From positions 1 through 17,917 of the forward strand of contig CAZBRS010000084.1 in NCBI GenBank assembly GCA_964494475.1: a stretch of DNA of 17,917 nucleotides. The letters run 5' to 3'. The notes below the pieces were generated by a model. The model ran no database searches and was not told the DNA's origin. It saw nothing but the letters and a program-made list of their open reading frames with translations. The translations under genes were made by a program, and so were the position numbers. Below, one piece after another: positions 6,819 through 13,957 of the stretch. The DNA comes from CAZBRS01 sp964494475. Lineage in GTDB: Bacteria > Myxococcota_A > UBA9042 > CAZBRS01. Numbering within the stretch: the stretch's first letter is position 1; each line of letters opens with the position of its first letter.

Positions 6819-7205
6819 ATGAGCGCGCTTGGAAAACTGGACGGTCGCGATCGGCGCAAGCGCCGCATTCGCAAGAAGGTGAACGGCACCGCCGCGCGGC
6901 CGCGCCTGTGCGTGTTCCGCTCGAACATCCACATGTACGCGCAGGCCGTCGACGACGAAACGCACAAGGTTCTCGTCGGGGCGTCGTCCCTGTCGCCCGA
7001 GGTCGCGAAGACCGTGGCCGACAAGAAGGCAGCCGGCGAGGTCATGAAGAAGGCCGAGATCGCGAAGTTGGTTGGCAAGCTCGTCGCCGAGCGTTGCCAG
7101 GCCAAGAACATCAAGGCCGTCGTGTTCGATCGTAGCGGCTATCAGTACACCGGCCGCGTGAAGACGCTGGCCGAAGCCGCCCGCGAGGCGGGCCTCGAGT
7201 TCTAG
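6819..7205 (+). CDS. rplR: 50S ribosomal protein L18 (uL18)
   Basis: The product has 128 residues, a little over the usual 117-120. Conserved elements are the basic N-terminus with RIRKKVNGTAARPRLCVFRS, the middle IHMYAQAVDD and the C-terminal FDRSGYQYTGRVKTLAEAAREAGLEF region, which ends exactly like other L18 proteins. L18 binds 5S rRNA with L5 in the central protuberance. A textbook AAGGAGG precedes the ATG by 5-6 nt. The extra residues lie around the middle helical segment (ADKKAAGEVMKKAE). Confidence 0.97.
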   Translation: MSALGKLDGRDRRKRRIRKKVNGTAARPRLCVFRSNIHMYAQAVDDETHKVLVGASSLSPEVAKTVADKKAAGEVMKKAEIAKLVGKLVAERCQAKNIKAVVFDRSGYQYTGRVKTLAEAAREAGLEF

Positions 7206-7216
7206 GAGGGACGAGC

Positions 7217-7768
7217 ATGGGCGAGCAGCAGCAGCGGAATCCGAGAAGAGGCGGCCCCGGGCCCGAGGCTCCCGTCCAGGAGGGGCCCGAGTACCAGGAC
7301 AAGATCGTCCACGTCGCCCGCGTGGCGAAGGTGGTGAAGGGCGGCCGGCGCTTCAGCTTCAGCGCGCTGGTCGTGGTGGGTGACGGCAAGGGCATGGTTG
7401 GCTTCGCGCTCGGCAAGGCCAACGAGTTCGCCGACGGCATCCGCAAGGGCAACGAGCGCGCCCGCCGAAACATGATGCGCGTTCCCCTGATCGACGAGCG
7501 AACCATCCCTCACGAAGTGGTGGGTGTGTTCGAGTCGACCAAGGTCATCATGCGTCCGGCCTCGGCCGGTACGGGCGTCATCGCCGGTGGCGCCGTGCGC
7601 GCGGTCATGGAAATGGCCGGCGTGCACGATGTGCTCACCAAGGTGATCGGCTCGCGCAACCCGCACAACGTCGTGAAGGCCACGATGGAGGGGCTGACCC
7701 AACTCCGCTCGGTGGAGGATGTCGCCCAGAAGCGGGGCAAGACGATCGAGGACCTGAAGCACGCGTGA
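7217..7768 (+). CDS. rpsE: 30S ribosomal protein S5 (uS5)
   Basis: The product has 183 residues. A Gln/Arg/Gly/Pro-rich N-terminal tail of about 25 residues, probably disordered, precedes the S5 double-stranded-RNA-binding domain (KVVKGGRRFSFSALVVVG, 38-55). The C-terminal domain carries PASAGTGVIAGGAVRAVMEMAG and GSRNPHNVVKAT. S5 lies at the mRNA entry and helps decoding fidelity and mRNA unwinding. The start is the ATG following GGAGGGACGAGC. Position between rplR and rpmD is standard. Confidence 0.97.
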   Translation: MGEQQQRNPRRGGPGPEAPVQEGPEYQDKIVHVARVAKVVKGGRRFSFSALVVVGDGKGMVGFALGKANEFADGIRKGNERARRNMMRVPLIDERTIPHEVVGVFESTKVIMRPASAGTGVIAGGAVRAVMEMAGVHDVLTKVIGSRNPHNVVKATMEGLTQLRSVEDVAQKRGKTIEDLKHA

Positions 7769-7778
7769 GGAGTGACCG

Positions 7779-7994
7779 ATGAGCCCGACGACGACCGCCA
7801 AGCCGACGGCAAAGAAGAAGCAGCTGAAGATCACCTTGAAGCGCAGTGGCATCGGACACCTCGAGGTCCAGCGTCGCACGCTCGAGGCCTTGAAGCTGGC
7901 GAGACCGAACAACGTGCGCGTCCTGACCGACTCGCCCCAGATCCGCGGCATGATCAATACCGTCGCGCATCTGGTCGAGGTCGAGGAGATCTGA
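7779..7994 (+). CDS. rpmD: 50S ribosomal protein L30 (uL30)
   Basis: The product has 71 residues. The L30 core starts at about residue 15 (LKITLKRSGIGHLEVQRRTLEALKL) and ends with the short-form pattern MINTVAHLVEVEE. L30 is a small bacterial 50S protein contacting 23S rRNA domains II and V. Compared with the usual 58-60 residues there is an N-terminal extension of about 13 residues rich in Thr, Pro and Lys. No alternative in-frame start that would remove it has a good ribosome-binding site, while GAGGAGTGACC lies directly upstream of the chosen ATG. Confidence 0.95.
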   Translation: MSPTTTAKPTAKKKQLKITLKRSGIGHLEVQRRTLEALKLARPNNVRVLTDSPQIRGMINTVAHLVEVEEI

Positions 7995-7995
7995 C

Positions 7996-8454
7996 ATGAA
8001 CGAGCTCAGCAAGCTGAAGGCCCCCGCCGGGGCCAACAAGAACAAGAAGCGTCTCGGACGCGGCATCGGCTCCGGCCTCGGCCAGACCGCCGGTCGCGGC
8101 GAGAAGGGCTTCAAGTCGCGCAGCGGATCGAGCGTCCGGCCCGGGTTCGAGGGCGGCCAGATGCCCCTGCAGCGCAGGCTCCCGAAGGTAGGGTTCAAGA
8201 ACTACACGCGCGTCGAGTACCAGGTGGTCAACGTGGCCGACCTCGCGCGCTTCGACAACGGCACGGTCGTCACCCCCGAGACCCTGCACGCGGCCGGCCT
8301 CGTCAAGGCGAACGGCCTCGTGAAGGTGCTCGGCAACGGCGAGTTCGCCAAGAACCTGGTCGTTCAGGCGCACGCCTTCTCCAAGGGCGCGACCGAAAAG
8401 ATCCAGGCGGGCGGCGGCAAGGCCGAGGTGATCTCCGCAAAGGGCTCGAGCTAA
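7996..8454 (+). CDS. rplO: 50S ribosomal protein L15 (uL15)
   Basis: The product has 152 residues (E. coli 144). The glycine- and arginine-rich N-terminal arm is typical: RLGRGIGSGLGQTAGRGEKG, then FEGGQMPLQRRLPKVGFKN. The globular C-terminal part follows. L15 is a late 50S assembly protein whose arm penetrates 23S rRNA. The ATG lies 1 bp after the rpmD stop, with GAGGAG inside rpmD as ribosome-binding site. The gene directly precedes secY, as in most bacteria. Confidence 0.98.
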   Translation: MNELSKLKAPAGANKNKKRLGRGIGSGLGQTAGRGEKGFKSRSGSSVRPGFEGGQMPLQRRLPKVGFKNYTRVEYQVVNVADLARFDNGTVVTPETLHAAGLVKANGLVKVLGNGEFAKNLVVQAHAFSKGATEKIQAGGGKAEVISAKGSS

Positions 8455-8469
8455 CCGTCGGAGGCCAAC

Positions 8470-9795
<1,326 letters not shown>

Positions 9796-9820
9796 GATCG
9801 GGCCGGGGGGAGGCCACGCC

Positions 9821-10459
9821 ATGAAGCTTATGCTGTTGGGCGCGCCGGGCGCCGGCAAGGGAACGCAGGCCAAGAAGCTGGAGGACCACTACGGCATCCC
9901 CCAGATCTCGACCGGCGACCTGCTGCGCGGCGCGGTCAAGGCCGGCACCGAGCTCGGGCGCGAGGCGGCTCGCTACATGGAAGCCGGTTCGTTGGTGCCC
10001 GATTCGGTCGTCATCGGCCTGGTCCAGGAGCGCCTCGCGCTGGCGGATTGCCAGAACGGCTTCATCCTCGACGGCTTCCCGCGCAACGTCGATCAGGCGA
10101 GGGCGCTCTCCGGCATCGGCGTCGAGCTCGATCGTGTCATCTCCATCGACGTCCCCGACCGCGACATCGTCGGGCGCGTCGTGGGGCGGCGCGTCTGCCG
10201 CGACTGCGGACAGATGTTCCACGTTACGTTCAATGCGCCCAAGGTCGAGGGCGTTTGCGACCGCTGCGGCGGCAGGGACCTCAGTCAGCGCAAGGACGAC
10301 ACCGAAGAGGTCGTCGTTCAGCGGCTGAAAGTCTATGCCTCGAGCACGCAACCGCTGCTTGACTTCTATTCGCGGATCAATAAACTCGTGCGGACCGACG
10401 GGACCCGGGGCATCGACGTGGTGTTCACGGAGCTGCTGTCGATCCTGGACCACGCGTAG
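9821..10459 (+). CDS. adk: Adenylate kinase, zinc-lid (long) form
   Basis: The product has 212 residues and catalyses ATP + AMP = 2 ADP in the cytoplasm. The P-loop GAPGAGKGTQ is at residues 7-16, STGDLLR at 30-36 (AMP-binding domain) and GFILDGFPRN at 80-89. The LID carries a four-cysteine zinc site, Cys126, Cys129, Cys146 and Cys149, as in many Gram-positives and deltaproteobacteria but not in E. coli. ATG 9821 is preceded by a GGGGGGAGG stretch. The 3' end uses unusually AT-rich codons that coincide with a promoter candidate. The map gene that often follows is absent. Confidence 0.98.
   Translation: MKLMLLGAPGAGKGTQAKKLEDHYGIPQISTGDLLRGAVKAGTELGREAARYMEAGSLVPDSVVIGLVQERLALADCQNGFILDGFPRNVDQARALSGIGVELDRVISIDVPDRDIVGRVVGRRVCRDCGQMFHVTFNAPKVEGVCDRCGGRDLSQRKDDTEEVVVQRLKVYASSTQPLLDFYSRINKLVRTDGTRGIDVVFTELLSILDHA
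10359..10386 (+). promoter_or_regulatory. Candidate sigma70-type promoter inside the 3' end of adk
   Basis: TTGACT (10359-10364) and TAAACT (10381-10386) are 16 bp apart, about 80 bp upstream of infA. They match the TTGACA/TATAAT consensus at five and four of six positions. They fall in a short AT-rich island where adk uses TAT, AAT and AAA instead of the TAC, AAC and AAG preferred by its neighbours. If real, it gives extra transcription of infA, rpmJ, rpsM, rpsK, rpsD, rpoA, rplQ and the tRNA. No experimental support can be drawn from the sequence. Confidence 0.4.
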
Positions 10460-10468
10460 GGCGGCTTG

Positions 10469-10690
10469 ATGGCGAAGGAAGAGGCGATCGAGGTAGAGGG
10501 AACTGTTCTCGAGCCGCTCCCCAACGCGATGTTCAAGGTGGAGCTCGAGAACGGCCACCGCGTGCTGGCGCACGTCTCCGGCAAGATGCGGATGCACTTC
10601 ATCCGTATCCTCCCGGGCGATCGCGTGAAATTGGAGCTCTCTCCATACGACCTGACGCGCGGGCGCATCATCTACCGCGCGAAGGGATAG
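10469..10690 (+). CDS. infA: Translation initiation factor IF-1
   Basis: The product has 73 residues (E. coli 72) and is a single OB-fold S1-like domain. The sequence is strongly conserved: EEAIEVEGTVLEPLPNAMF, then HVSGKMRMHFIRILPGDRV and SPYDLTRGRIIYR. IF-1 binds the 30S A site during initiation and assists IF-2 and IF-3. A TTG at 10466 is also in frame, but ATG 10469 gives the standard MAKEEAIEVEG start and better spacing from the weak GGGCGG motif. It lies 9 bp after adk. Being essential and abundant, it fits the promoter candidate just upstream. Confidence 0.97.
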   Translation: MAKEEAIEVEGTVLEPLPNAMFKVELENGHRVLAHVSGKMRMHFIRILPGDRVKLELSPYDLTRGRIIYRAKG

Positions 10691-10705
10691 GTTCGGGAGG
10701 ACGAG

Positions 10706-10819
10706 ATGAAGGTTCGAGCTTCGGCGAAGAAGATCTGCGACAAGTGCAAGATCGTGAAGCGCAAGGGCGTGATTCGGGTCATTTGTGAGAACCCGAAGCA
10801 CAAGCAGCGGCAGGGATAG
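10706..10819 (+). CDS. rpmJ: 50S ribosomal protein L36, zinc-binding form (bL36)
   Basis: This is a 37-residue protein. It begins MKVRASAKKICDKCKIVKR and continues through VIRVICENPKHKQRQG. The zinc-ribbon ligands are Cys11, Cys14, Cys27 and His32, so it is the zinc-containing C+ form. L36 is the smallest 50S protein and stabilises 23S rRNA near the GTPase-associated region. A GGGAGG site precedes the ATG. It is placed between infA and rpsM, its usual location. The 38-bp gap that follows has GGAAGGGGACGG as ribosome-binding region for rpsM. Confidence 0.97.
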   Translation: MKVRASAKKICDKCKIVKRKGVIRVICENPKHKQRQG

Positions 10820-10857
10820 GCCCGAAAGGGTAGGCAAGAGAGGGAAGGGGACGGACG

Positions 10858-11238
10858 ATGGCGCGTATCGCCGGTGTCGACATCCCGAAGAACAAGCGGA
10901 TGCAGTGGGCGCTGACCTATATCTATGGGATCGGCCTCACCTCAGCCAAGAGGATCCTCGAGTCCGCGAACGTCGATCCGTGGAAGAAATCGGACGACAT
11001 CTCGGAAGACGAAGTTCTTCGCATTCGCCGGGTGCTCGACGAGCAGTACAAGGTGGAGGGTGAGCTCCGCCGTGAGATCTCGATGAACATCAAGCGGCTG
11101 ATGGACCTCGGTTGCTACCGTGGGCTCCGTCACCGTCGCGGCCTGCCGGTGCGTGGCCAGCGCACGCGCACCAACTCGCGTACCCGCAAGGGCCCGCGGC
11201 GCGCGGCCGTCAAGAAGAAGAAGCGCGTGGGAGGCTAG
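10858..11238 (+). CDS. rpsM: 30S ribosomal protein S13 (uS13)
   Basis: The product has 126 residues (E. coli 118). The N-terminus MARIAGVDIPKNKRMQWALTY followed by YGIG, and the C-terminal GLRHRRGLPVRGQRTRTNSRTRKGPRR, are diagnostic. S13 heads the 30S head region and contacts the P-site tRNA and L5 through the B1 bridges. Its basic tail reaches the tRNA. The tail here ends in a run of lysines (KKKKR). The gene opens the alpha-type cluster. I see no obvious pseudoknot leader for S4 autoregulation, as the upstream gap is only 38 bp. Confidence 0.98.
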   Translation: MARIAGVDIPKNKRMQWALTYIYGIGLTSAKRILESANVDPWKKSDDISEDEVLRIRRVLDEQYKVEGELRREISMNIKRLMDLGCYRGLRHRRGLPVRGQRTRTNSRTRKGPRRAAVKKKKRVGG

Positions 11239-11241
11239 GCC

Positions 11242-11634
11242 ATGGCCACCAGCAATCGTCGGCCCAAGGGCAAGAAGGTCAAGAAGAACGTCCAGTCCGG
11301 GATGGTGCACATCAAGGCGTCGTTCAACAACACGGCGGTGACCATCACCGACGTGTCGGGCAACGTCATCGCCTGGTCGTGCGCGGGCTGCGTCGGTTTC
11401 AAGGGGTCGCGCAAGAGCACGCCGTTCGCGGCGCAGCTCACCGCAGAAGACGCCATCAAGAAGGCCATGGAACACGGCCTCAAGAACGCCGTCATCTACG
11501 TGCGCGGCCCGGGCTCCGGGCGAGAGTCGGCGATCCGCGCCTGCGCGGCCACCGGGTTGAACATCACGGCTGTCCGTGACGTCACGCCCGTGCCGCACAA
11601 CGGCTGCCGTCCCCGCAAGTCCCGGCGCGTCTAA
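11242..11634 (+). CDS. rpsK: 30S ribosomal protein S11 (uS11)
   Basis: The product has 130 residues, the usual size. It has VHIKASFNNTAVTITD, GFKGSRKSTPFAAQ, RGPGSGRESAIRA and the C-terminal DVTPVPHNGCRPRKSRRV, all hallmarks of S11. S11 sits on the 30S platform beside the mRNA exit near the Shine-Dalgarno duplex. The segment usually read as WSSAGALGF is WSCAGCVGF here, giving a CxxC pair at Cys47 and Cys50; Cys101 is another extra cysteine, while Cys122 is widely conserved. It starts 3 bp after rpsM with GGGAGG inside the rpsM end. Confidence 0.98.
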   Translation: MATSNRRPKGKKVKKNVQSGMVHIKASFNNTAVTITDVSGNVIAWSCAGCVGFKGSRKSTPFAAQLTAEDAIKKAMEHGLKNAVIYVRGPGSGRESAIRACAATGLNITAVRDVTPVPHNGCRPRKSRRV

Positions 11635-11675
11635 CGGTCAAGGCTCATCGCCCTGGTTTTTGAGGAGGTGCCGGT

Positions 11676-12305
11676 ATGGCACGGTACACGGATGCGAATT
11701 GCAGGCTCTGCCGCCGCGAGGGCATGAAGCTCATGCTCAAGGGCGAGCGCTGCTACACCGAAAAGTGCGCGTTCAATCGGCGGTCCTTCGCCCCCGGGCA
11801 GCACGGACAGCGTCGGGCCAACAAGGTCTCCGACTACGGCGTGCAGCTTCGTGAGAAGCAGAAGGTTCGCCGCGTCTACGGCGTGCTCGAGGCCCAGTTC
11901 CGGCACTACTACGAGGTCGCGGCGCGCAAGCAGGGCGTCACGGGCGAGGCCCTTCTGTCGCTGCTCGAGCGACGCCTCGACAACGTCGTGTTCCGGGCGG
12001 GTTTCGCGATCAACCGCAGCCAGGCTCGGCAGCTCGTCAAGCACGGCCACATGCGGGTCAACGGGCGCAAGGTGAGCATCCCCTCCTTCCTCGTGAAGCC
12101 GGGCGACGTCGTCACCGTCAAAGAGAAGAGCCGCAACATCGCCCCGATCCTGAAGGCGCTCGAGGTCTCCCTCAAGCGGCAGGAGTTGGGGTGGCTCGAG
12201 GTCGCGCCCGACCAGTTCGCTGCGACGATCAAGGACGTGCCGCATCGCTCCGACATCGACCTCGAGGTCAACGAGCAGCTCATCGTCGAGCTCTACTCGA
12301 AGTAG
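11676..12305 (+). CDS. rpsD: 30S ribosomal protein S4, zinc-binding form (uS4)
   Basis: The product has 209 residues. The N-terminal segment carries a zinc site, Cys9, Cys12, Cys26 and Cys31, so this is the C+ version of S4. The S4 RNA-binding domain lies at roughly residues 95-160, with LERRLDNVVFRAGFA and RQLVKHGHMRVNGRKV. S4 nucleates 30S assembly by binding the 16S five-way junction, contributes to fidelity and in E. coli represses the alpha operon. A strong GAGGAGG precedes ATG. Two stop triplets, TAG then TAA two bases later, lie at its end. Confidence 0.98.
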   Translation: MARYTDANCRLCRREGMKLMLKGERCYTEKCAFNRRSFAPGQHGQRRANKVSDYGVQLREKQKVRRVYGVLEAQFRHYYEVAARKQGVTGEALLSLLERRLDNVVFRAGFAINRSQARQLVKHGHMRVNGRKVSIPSFLVKPGDVVTVKEKSRNIAPILKALEVSLKRQELGWLEVAPDQFAATIKDVPHRSDIDLEVNEQLIVELYSK

Positions 12306-12325
12306 TAAGGCGCGATCCAGCCGAC

Positions 12326-12330
12326 GGGAG
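12326..12330 (+). promoter_or_regulatory. Ribosome-binding site deciding the rpoA start
   Basis: GGGAG ends 5 nt before ATG 12336 and overlaps the first base of the alternative in-frame GTG at 12330, which therefore has no usable site. This favours the 339-residue form of RpoA. Confidence 0.6.
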
Positions 12331-12335
12331 TGGTC

Positions 12336-13355
12336 ATGGAAGAGATCTGGAAGAACTGGACCGAGCTCATCAAGCCGAACAAGGTCGAGAAAGACGAACC
12401 GACGGCCACCGAGCGGTATGCCCGCTTCCGCATCTCGCCCCTCGAGCGCGGATACGGCACGACCCTCGGCAACTCGTTGCGCCGCGTGCTCCTGTCCTCG
12501 TTGCGCGGCGCCGCCCCGACGTGCGTGCGCATGGACGGCGTGTCCCACGAGTTCTCGACGTTGCCGGGGCTCTTCGAAGACGTGACCGACGTCATCCTGA
12601 ACCTCAAGGGGCTCGAGATCTTCACGAGCGCCACCGAGCCCCGCACGCTGCGTATCAAGAAGAAGGGTCCCGGCGAGATCCGCGGCCGCGACCTCGAGAC
12701 CGACGCGACGACGCGCGTGCTGAACCCGGACCACTACATCGCCACGCTCTCCGAGAACGGGGCGCTCGACGCCGAGATCACCGTGAAGCGCGGCTACGGC
12801 TACGTGAGCTCCGAAGAGCTTCGCGAGGCTGACGCGCCCATCGGAACCATCTTCCTCGACGCGCTCTTTTCGCCGATCAAGCGCGTGAACTTCAAGATCG
12901 AGAACGCCCGCGTCAAGCAGCGCACCGACTACGACGCGCTCCAGATCGAGATCTGGACCGACGGGTCGCTGCGCCCCGAAGACGCCCTGGGCATCGCCGC
13001 CAAGATCCTGCAGACGCAGTTCGCGGTGTTCATCAACTTCGACGCTGACGGCATCGACGAAGCGCGCTCCGGCCGCGACGAGCCGACGGAGGAGTTGAAC
13101 GAGAACCTGTTCCGCACGGTCGATGAGCTCGAGTTGTCGGTGCGCTCGATGAACTGCCTGCAAAAGGCCAACATCAAGTACATCGGCGAGTTGGTTCAGA
13201 AGTCCGAGGCGGAGATGCTGAAGCAGAAGAATTTCGGCCGGAAGTCCCTGAAGGAAATCAAGGACATCCTGCAGACCATGGGCCTCCGCCTGGGCATGAA
13301 CGTCGAGAGCTTCGATCCCGCGAAGCGCACGACGAAGCGCAAGGCGGAGTTCTAG
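12336..13355 (+). CDS. rpoA: RNA polymerase alpha subunit
   Basis: The product has 339 residues (E. coli 329). The N-terminal domain, which dimerises and nucleates polymerase assembly, has PLERGYGTTLGNSLRRVLLSS (residues 35-55). A charged linker around 240-260 leads to the C-terminal domain with ELSVRSMNCL, YIGELV and NFGRKSLKEIKDIL. Arg270 and Asn273 correspond to the UP-element-contacting Arg265 and Asn268 of E. coli, so UP-element recognition is probably kept. A basic tail (KRTTKRKAEF) ends the protein. It sits between rpsD and rplQ in the usual order. Confidence 0.98.
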   Translation: MEEIWKNWTELIKPNKVEKDEPTATERYARFRISPLERGYGTTLGNSLRRVLLSSLRGAAPTCVRMDGVSHEFSTLPGLFEDVTDVILNLKGLEIFTSATEPRTLRIKKKGPGEIRGRDLETDATTRVLNPDHYIATLSENGALDAEITVKRGYGYVSSEELREADAPIGTIFLDALFSPIKRVNFKIENARVKQRTDYDALQIEIWTDGSLRPEDALGIAAKILQTQFAVFINFDADGIDEARSGRDEPTEELNENLFRTVDELELSVRSMNCLQKANIKYIGELVQKSEAEMLKQKNFGRKSLKEIKDILQTMGLRLGMNVESFDPAKRTTKRKAEF

Positions 13356-13366
13356 AGAGGTGGACC

Positions 13367-13759
13367 ATGAATCATCGTAAGAGCGGACGCAAGCTTGGGC
13401 GGAAGCCGCAGGAGCGCTTTGCGCTCTACAAGACGCTGCTCCATGCCCTGCTGAAGAACGAGAAGATCGAGACGACCGACGCGAAGGCGAAGGAACTCCG
13501 GCGCTTCGCCGAGCGCGTGATCACGCGCGCCAAGAAGGGCGGGCTCGCGCAGATTCGACTGGTCGAAAAGGTCTTGCGCGACAAGGCCGTCCTCCATAAA
13601 CTGTTCGCCGAAATCGGGCCGCGGTACCTGAACCGTCCCGGTGGATACACGCGAATCCTGAAGCTCGGCACGCGACGCGGCGACAACGCGTCGATGTCGA
13701 TCATCGAGCTGGTAGAGGCCGATGCTCCGGGCGTCTCCGAGGCGCCCGCCAATCCCTGA
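13367..13759 (+). CDS. rplQ: 50S ribosomal protein L17 (bL17)
   Basis: The product has 130 residues (E. coli 127). It begins MNHRKSGRKLGRKPQERFAL and keeps LLKNEKIETTDAKAKELR, then RFAERVITRAKKG. The terminal NRPGGYTRILKLGTRRGDNASMSIIELV is diagnostic. L17 lies near the exit tunnel, close to L22 and L32. A tail of about 14 residues rich in Ala, Pro and Glu follows the conserved end. GAGAGGTGG precedes the ATG. It is the last protein gene of the ribosomal block. A tRNA gene follows after 28 bp with no terminator between. Confidence 0.97.
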   Translation: MNHRKSGRKLGRKPQERFALYKTLLHALLKNEKIETTDAKAKELRRFAERVITRAKKGGLAQIRLVEKVLRDKAVLHKLFAEIGPRYLNRPGGYTRILKLGTRRGDNASMSIIELVEADAPGVSEAPANP

Positions 13760-13787
13760 GGCCCTCGGGCCCGGGGTGACAATAGGA

Positions 13788-13858
13788 TCGGGGGTCGTCC
13801 AACGGCAGGACTACGGGCTCTGGTCCCGTCAATTGGGGTTCGAATCCCTGCCCCCGAG
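13788..13858 (+). tRNA. tRNA-Gln (anticodon CUG)
   Basis: The 71-nt cloverleaf is complete. The acceptor stem is TCGGGGG/CCCCCGA, with the weak U1-A72 pair typical of tRNA-Gln. The D stem is GTCC/GGAC. The anticodon stem is ACGGG/CCCGT with loop CTCTGGT, which puts CTG at positions 34-36. The variable loop is four bases (CAAT). The T arm has the standard TTCGAAT loop. The discriminator base is G. The 3' CCA is not encoded (CGC follows), so it must be added by CCA-transferase. It reads the CAG codon favoured in this GC-rich genome and is probably processed from the rplQ transcript. Confidence 0.95.
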
Positions 13859-13866
13859 CGCATGAG

Positions 13867-13897
13867 AAAAAGCCCGGACTTCGGTCCGGGCTTTTTT
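13867..13897 (+). terminator. Rho-independent terminator after the ribosomal block and tRNA-Gln
   Basis: An 8-bp perfect stem GCCCGGAC/GTCCGGGC (13872-13879 and 13884-13891) is closed by a UUCG tetraloop in the very stable C(UUCG)G context and followed by six Ts. Five As before the stem pair with the Ts and make it usable in the opposite direction as well. It starts 8 nt after the tRNA and separates the ribosomal block from the secreted-protein gene. Confidence 0.95.
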
Positions 13898-13899
13898 GT

Positions 13900-13905
13900 T
13901 TGACC
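13900..13905 (+). promoter_or_regulatory. Possible -35 element upstream of the secreted protein gene
   Basis: TTGACC overlaps the end of the terminator T-tract and lies 52 bp before the ATG at 13958. No good -10 box is present at 16-18 bp (GGAACG or GAACGT is found instead), so the match may be chance. The 60-bp gap after the terminator must nonetheless hold a promoter if the gene is transcribed independently. Confidence 0.18.
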
Positions 13906-13957
13906 CGACCTTCGGCTCGACGGAACGTGGGGGCATCTCGAGGAGCGCGAGGTCGCC

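Noticed and set aside
13574..13602. Promoter-like TTGCGC-17 bp-TAAACT inside rplQ, which could serve the tRNA
   Set aside because: The -35 hexamer matches only three of six positions and the distance to the tRNA is nearly 190 bp; the sequence also encodes conserved L17 residues.
13760..13771. Small hairpin GGCC-CTCG-GGCC between rplQ and the tRNA
   Set aside because: The stem is only 4 bp and no T-tract follows, so it is not a terminator; it may be chance in GC-rich DNA.
13778..13783. GACAAT just before the tRNA as a -10 box
   Set aside because: It ends only 4 bp before the mature tRNA 5' end, leaving no room for a start site and leader, and there is no -35 element at the right distance.
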